DNA of 64,000 bases. Origin: Lutjanus erythropterus. Its lineage: Eukaryota > Chordata > Actinopteri > Lutjaniformes > Lutjanidae. The DNA is taken from assembly GCA_020091685.1 (NCBI GenBank), contig CM034601.1:15925320-15989319 (forward strand). Reading direction: 5' to 3'. Made by a program: the position numbers and the translations under genes. The notes under the pieces were generated by a model, which saw only the letters and a list, made by a program, of their open reading frames with translations, had not been told where the DNA came from and did not search any database. This document shows positions 37,205 to 64,000 of this stretch, piece by piece (positions within the stretch are counted from its first letter, which is position 1; the number at the start of each line of letters is the position of its first letter).

Positions 37205-38090
37205 GCACACAATAATAACTTAGTCTGTCTTGTGCCATAACTCAATCTCTCTCACACTTTTTGGTTAAACGGATGCCACCTAGGATTTCTGACTCACACG
37301 CTGAATATGCAGTATCCTCTCTTTTTTTGCTTGTAACAGATATTTTCTTCTTTCATCTCTATGTGATTAGTGGCTCTGCTTTAAAAGGTCCTTTAATATC
37401 CTGTTAACTGAAACTCCTAGCACCCGAGGATAAGTCTACAGCCACTTGTGAAATGCAATTAACCAAATTCACACCTGGAAAAGGCTCATTTTAAGCACAT
37501 TTTTACACCGTTTTCCTATTAGAAAGTCCACAGAAGAGGCTTTGCGTTACACACCTTGTTTAAGGGAACTTAAGCTGTTTCATGGATTTGATTTAAGCAG
37601 GAGACATGAAGGACCAGACCCTATTTTTTCTGCATGTCTTCAGAGTGTGTGTTTTTTAAAGAAGTGCTGCAGAATGTGGCTGACAGTAACAGATGCCTGA
37701 AATGAAAATCACAACAAAGGCTGTTTAGACGAGATCGTGGTGCAACATTTTAACTCAAGAGTCTCTTGAAACCATATGAGAGGATTTCTTTTCTGGCGGC
37801 TGTCTCGTGAACGCTACAATAAAATGTCCTTGGTGTCTCGCTCTCTCTGCAGCACTACTATCGTGTTTTAGTGTAGGTGGCAAAAGAACAGACATTCTGT
37901 GGCAGTACAGACACTTGTCTAAAAAACGACTCTGGTAAAAGCAGAAGAACTGAATCAACGTCTTTACTCAAGTAAAAGTGAAAAAGTACAAACCTTGAAA
38001 TGTAGTCAAAGTATAAAAGTGAAAAGTCAGCCTCTGGAGGACATTTCTGCTGGCTGTTTCTGTGCAAAGCTAACTGACCTTTGTCTTTCC
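37205..38090. other. Intergenic, no gene seen
   Basis: Contains a copy of the ACTCAAGTAAAAGTGAAAAA interspersed repeat at about 37,970-38,030, whose homologue is at 38.7 and 60.0 kb. Confidence 0.45.
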
Positions 38091-38094
38091 TCTT

Positions 38095-38490
38095 GTTCCG
38101 TCTTTTACATTGTATTTTGTCTTATGTCTTCTTTGTCTTGATGCCTTTTATGTTGTTTTTTTTGTTGTCTTTATTATCTTGCTGTGCCTTGAGTGTTGTT
38201 TTTCATCTTTCAAGTTGTTTTTTGTCTTTTTACCTCCTTTTTGTCTTGTTGCGTCTCTTTTTTTTTTGTCTTTTTATGTCTTTTTTGTCTCGCGACATCT
38301 TTATGTTGTTTTCCGTCTTATGTCTTATACATCTTGTTATGTTGTTTTTAGTTCGGTTATTACTTTTGTCTTGTGTCTTTTACAATATTTTTGCACCTTT
38401 TTCGTCTAGATACGCCTTTTACATAGTTTTTTCATCTCATTACGTCTTTTTCATCTCGTTACGTCTTTTGTGATGTTATCATTTTGTTAC
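38095..38490 (+). repeat. T-rich degenerate minisatellite (TTTTGTCTTGTTACGTC)
   Basis: Some 20 imperfect copies of a 15-20 bp unit (TTTTTGTCTTGTTGCGTC, TTTTTCATCTCGTTACGTC). Overlapping hydrophobic frames (up to 130 codons from 38,081) come from the T-rich unit and are not genes. Confidence 0.8.
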
Positions 38491-38649
38491 ATCTGTCGTC
38501 CTTGATATGCATTGATGGAAACACAAGAAATCATGTTTTCTATGTGTTACCGTTTCATCCATTTAGGTTGAAATTCATCTTGATGTTAGAGAAGTCTTCA
38601 ACAATGATGCAATATAAAAAAATCAATAATTCATCTCACATATTAAAAC

Positions 38650-38765
38650 TAAACTAACGAGTCTGTTCTGAAACTGTAACGAGTAAAAAGAACATATAAT
38701 TGTGTTAAAATGTAGGAAGTAAAGGTAAAATGTGGTCAGTATCAAAGTATTTGCTCTTAGTTCTG
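38650..38765 (+). repeat. Interspersed repeat fragment
   Basis: GTAACGAGTAAAAAGAAC, TGTAGGAAGTAAAGGTAAAA and GTATCAAAGTATTTGCTC resemble the element at 60.0-60.4 kb. Confidence 0.4.
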
Positions 38766-38824
38766 TTTTAGTGAAGCAGAATACGTAACCAATGAAAAGT
38801 CAAGTCATCAAATTCTTTGCATAT

Positions 38825-38830
38825 TTTATT
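38825..38830 (-). terminator. nbea: Candidate distal nbea polyadenylation signal
   Basis: AATAAA on the minus strand within an AT-rich stretch, about 1.6 kb past the nbea stop codon. This fits the long 3' UTR usual for this gene. Choice of site is a guess. Confidence 0.25.
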
Positions 38831-40439
38831 TTTCTTATCATGATTTTTTTTTTCAACTCACACATGTCATATTTTACATCTTTGCAATAAAACATGAATA
38901 CAATAGTTTTCAGGGTTTCATAGATCCAAAAATATTTAACCTTTTTTTGGATACGTAAGTTGAACCTGTCGATAGAGTATGTGCATGTGCGCATTTGATC
39001 AAGATGGCTTCACACATACAGTACATCTCACATTTCATCCCCCTCGTCTCCGCCCTCCTCCCCACCTCTATCAGCTACAGAATCATGATATTGCTTACAA
39101 CTGTGAGGTTGTAAAACCTAATAATCACACATGAGCTCAACGTTTTAAATACAAACATCAATGCACAAATAATCCCGTCGGGAAAATGGACCTAAACAAA
39201 ATGGCAGCCGACCAGAAAGAACCAAGCTAATAAATAATGATATGTGATTGGTGCAAAGTGCAAATACAAAACAAACTTTTACATTGATTTGATTCTCTTT
39301 TTTTAAATAATCAACAAATGTGGGTAAGTGAAGGTTTCCTTTGCGCTTTCAGTCTTATTCAGCTGATTAAGTCTCCCACCAAGCCTGAACCAAGACTATA
39401 TGTACATATTTGACAAAACAATCACCAAATATACAAAGGAAATCATGTCAGTCTTGTGGTTGTCATCCTTGGTGGCACTGGCAAGATCTCTTTATCGTTA
39501 CCATCTCCGGCAAAATTATCACCATCCTTGACACCGCCGTTATTACCATCAGCCTTGTCAACGTTATAATAATTATTACACAATATTTTACATACAGCAA
39601 GTCATTAATAAATTAAAGGTGATAAGCGCAGTTTGTGTAGTGAAAGAACACGTGTCGACTCTGACGGAAGCAGAGTCTTATTTACATAAAAATCAGATTT
39701 AACCCTGCTGCAGGTAAAAGGAAAAAAACAAAACATAAAAATTAAACACTATAAAGTAAAAGAAAACCAGATAAAATCCAATAAAATTAAATCATAACCC
39801 CAGGCAATTTTTCAAGGGTGAATTTAAGATCAAGCCAATAGCACCGGTAGTTGAGCAGTGGGTGGCGCTGGTTCATTTCTGACCATTTCTAATCAGTTTA
39901 GACACGTTGAAGGAGTCTTAATTTATAGTCCACCCAAAATAATCCCCAAACTGAACTCCCCTCAAATGAAAAGCAGAGAACAAAATTGATGAGGAAGAAA
40001 AATAGAAAGGGAAAACAAAACTTAGGTTCTTTGTCTGTGAAGCATTAAGCGTACCGGGAACGGCAACTGCAGCCAGTCCTGTGAGTGGTACGGGTATGAT
40101 CGACCTCTACAAGGTCTGCTTGACTTGCTCTTTTTCTCCGTTCTGCAGTCTGTCTATTTTATTAGCAGGTTTTGGTGTTTATCTTCAGGGTATTATGTGT
40201 CTGTGGTTACACACTTGTGTGTGTACAGAGGAAGTTGTTTCCACCAGCGCTGCCGCATCCTCAAAATCAAGTAAACTTCACAAGGGAAATAGAGCCTAAG
40301 GTCCGGTTCGTGTTTTCTCCTCCCCCTCGGTACCTGTGGTTTCCCCCGTGGATCGCAGACACACAGCAGAATGCATCACTTCCTCTCCCTCTTGTTCCTC
40401 TCTCCTCACTCCAGCCTCCTCTTCCTCACGCTGTCCACC
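38831..40439 (-). other. nbea: Probable nbea 3' UTR (extent uncertain)
   Basis: No coding frame. The stretch follows the nbea stop directly and contains candidate AATAAA signals on the minus strand at 40,163-40,158 and 38,830-38,825. Confidence 0.35.
40158..40163 (-). terminator. nbea: Candidate proximal nbea polyadenylation signal
   Basis: AATAAA in the minus strand (TTTATT on plus), about 280 nt after the stop codon. Confidence 0.3.
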
Positions 40440-61913
<21,474 letters not shown>

Positions 61914-64000
61914 CTGAAGGCAGAGGATACATCACGATTAATAAGTGTCTGGTATTCATTAATCCTATCACTGTATACATTTCAATTTTTAGTACCTTAT
62001 CTGGGAATTTAATTGAAAACTTGTTAATAGATAAAATAACCAGATTTTTTTTTTTTTTTTAGCTAATCTCTTGAACAGTTACAGAGAAAAAAGACGCAAT
62101 TCAATTACAATTACTGATCAAAAATGTTCTTCTAAATTATTTTTGGTGCAAAGCTTATATGCAGAACATAACTATATAGAGTGTCTTCATTTGGCATATT
62201 TCCAGACAAAGTGGGTCAGAAATTCTCTAATTCTAGTTCGCTTGCCACCATATGTTATTTTATTCTCCAGAACCATCTGCCGACCCCCAGAAATTATCCC
62301 CATTAGGGGTCCTGACCCCCAGGTTGAGAACCACAGGCCCGATGTACACTGGGTGTCACAAAATCCCCCAGAAATTTCTATCTACCTAAGACCTGGCAAA
62401 TCATATTTGTTCCTTGTGGGAGACATGACACTGAGGCCTTTATTTCAAACATCATGCATGCAGTTTATTTGATTTCTAGTAAAAAGCACAACCTGAGCTT
62501 TCTTTTGATGCAACACACATGGAGGTGAGGCCAACAGAGAACATTGTCTGTCTTTCCAAAAGGGAGTTAAGAGATCAAATTTAGAACGATATATTGTTCT
62601 GGATTTGTTTGTTCTTTTATTTATGAAAGTCCTAACTCTATTATATTAATATTAAGCCTTTCCAAATACACATTTTAACCCACTTCCTGTGCGGAGGACA
62701 GGGGGAAGTTGCTTTTTCTCAATTTCAGCCATTTTCTATACTTCAAGAAACAGAGCACTGAGTGGGACTGAAGAGTTTCTGCTCTGTGTGACCACATGAT
62801 CCGCCTGTATCTAGTGTGAAGCTGCACAAAGACGTGGACTTTCTGCACCACCCTGCATTTCAGTTGATCTGGCTGCTACAAACAGCTGGATCTAGAACAG
62901 GTCAGACCACCAGGCCTCTGTGAGACCTGCGGAAGAGAGGTCGCAGTGTGCACTTGTTTAAAAAATGTTGCAAGACAGAAGGATGCAGTTAGAAGATGTT
63001 TGTGAAGTGTGTAAAGCGACATGTGTCTCAGACCAAGACATAAAAGCATGATGACAAATAATATAATTTGTTTTATATTTATTCCGTTATCAAATGAATA
63101 AAAGTTTATCATTACCAAACTGATACTTTATTATGTATTTTTTTGGGGGGAAATATTGACCTGACATCCACTACAAGGGACATATATTTATAAAACATAA
63201 AGAACTAAAATTTAGAGAAAAAAAAATCCAAATTACTTAATTACCAACTTTTTTCTTGTGGGTTTCAGGAGGCTATGAATTCACAGATGGTTGAAAAAGC
63301 TCTTTATTCAAGAGGAAAACACACAGGAAATGAACAGTTTTGTCATTTATCATCACCACTGTGAAGGTACATGAGCACAAAACATCTAAAAATAAGGCTG
63401 AACAAACATCTTCAGAGCTCTCTAATGAAAATGCATCTGTCTACGAGTTTGTGAGTGTTTCATGTGTTTGCGCATTTAAGAGTGGAGACTTCTGAGCAGC
63501 ATGAGAGTGTTGCTGAAAGCCTCAAACTATCAGGGCTCCATTAGCTCTTAAGGCTGTTAAGGACACGTGGGAGCATCTCCCGTTACACCCCCCCCGCCCC
63601 TCCCATCCAGAGGATCGATATGTGGGCTAGGGTTCGCTCTCTCGGGCCTCTAATGGCAGACAAGGCCGGAGCCGGGGGTAATACTATACATGCTGACGAG
63701 CAGCCAGCCGGAGGGGAAGAGGAGGGAGTGGTGAGAGGAGAGGAGTTAAAATGGACTAGAGAAGCAGATGGTTCAGGTGAAGATGGAGCAGAAATAAAAA
63801 GGAGCAAAGAGAGCACAGATCACAGTGATAGTATTTGAAGAAAAAGATGAGCAAGAGGCAAAAAAAACTGAGGGGCTCATCCAAGGACAAGAGCTCACGC
63901 AGGCCACCAGAATCCAACAAAGAGAGAGAGAATACCTGGGAGACAAACTTCATGATATAAAAGAAAAAGAACACTGGTCACCTAAATCATCAGGGGGACA
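61914..64000 (-). other. nbea: Presumed nbea intron upstream of the first exon seen
   Basis: No exon could be supported. 62,290-62,337 ends GGTTGAGAACCACAG, an hAT terminus relic. 63,585-63,740 is GC-rich with CpG and a C run, but no frame matches neurobeachin as I know it. The minus frame 63,756-63,974 begins after a plausible acceptor (TCTCCCAG) yet becomes T-rich nonsense. Confidence 0.4.

Noticed and set aside
38081..38473. 130-codon hydrophobic plus-strand frame
   Set aside because: Entirely inside a T-rich minisatellite; Phe/Leu/Val content follows from the repeat unit and an overlapping second frame is equally open.
63756..63974. Possible further upstream nbea exon after TCTCCCAG
   Set aside because: Reads LLDSGGLRELLSLDEP at first but soon becomes T-rich low complexity, with no donor I could support and no match to NBEA as I know it.

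Overview
This is a vertebrate nuclear window, most likely from a percomorph teleost. Reasons: a multi-exon gene with GT-AG introns, AT-rich non-coding DNA with many (AC)n and other microsatellites, a tRNA-headed SINE with a typical fish head, several hAT-like and MITE-like families common in spiny-rayed fish, and protein sequence very close to vertebrate neurobeachin. There are no operons, CRISPR arrays or prokaryotic features. Almost all short open frames outside the two main genes are chance frames.

Layout. (1) Positions 1-760 may hold the 5' end of a minus-strand gene that runs out of the window: a 46-nt candidate first coding exon (459-504) behind a CCAAT/E-box/CRE cluster. (2) About 760-34,270 is a 33-kb stretch without a recognisable intact gene. 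It holds MITEs with TTAA-type ends, foldback elements, a composite element at 24.7-29.1 kb built from palindromes, a GGTTCT/AGAACC minisatellite and a nested hAT element, and a degraded coding-like stretch near 21.8-22.4 kb. (3) Sertm1 (serine-rich single-pass membrane protein) lies at 34,276-34,617 on the plus strand. (4) 35.2-40.1 kb holds a small, codon-biased minus-strand frame ending in a tail-anchor-like segment, a T-rich minisatellite and the probable nbea 3' UTR. (5) From 40,440 to 61,913 the minus strand carries the last 23 coding exons of neurobeachin (nbea). They join without any frame break into 3,006 nt, i.e. 1,001 residues plus stop, covering the linker, PH-like domain, BEACH domain and WD40 propeller. 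(6) 61,914-64,000 is intron or unassigned nbea sequence.

Nbea and sertm1 converge tail to tail. Neurobeachin is a large BEACH-family scaffold of the secretory and synaptic pathway. The points most worth following are in nbea splicing: a (UG)9 tract next to the acceptor of the PH-BEACH linker exon, a tandem acceptor 15 nt apart preceded by a roughly 150-nt pyrimidine tract, and a second tandem acceptor 6 nt apart. The unassigned tail-anchor-like frame at about 37.0 kb and the composite minisatellite-bearing transposon are also of interest. I found no evidence for a wholly new biological system.
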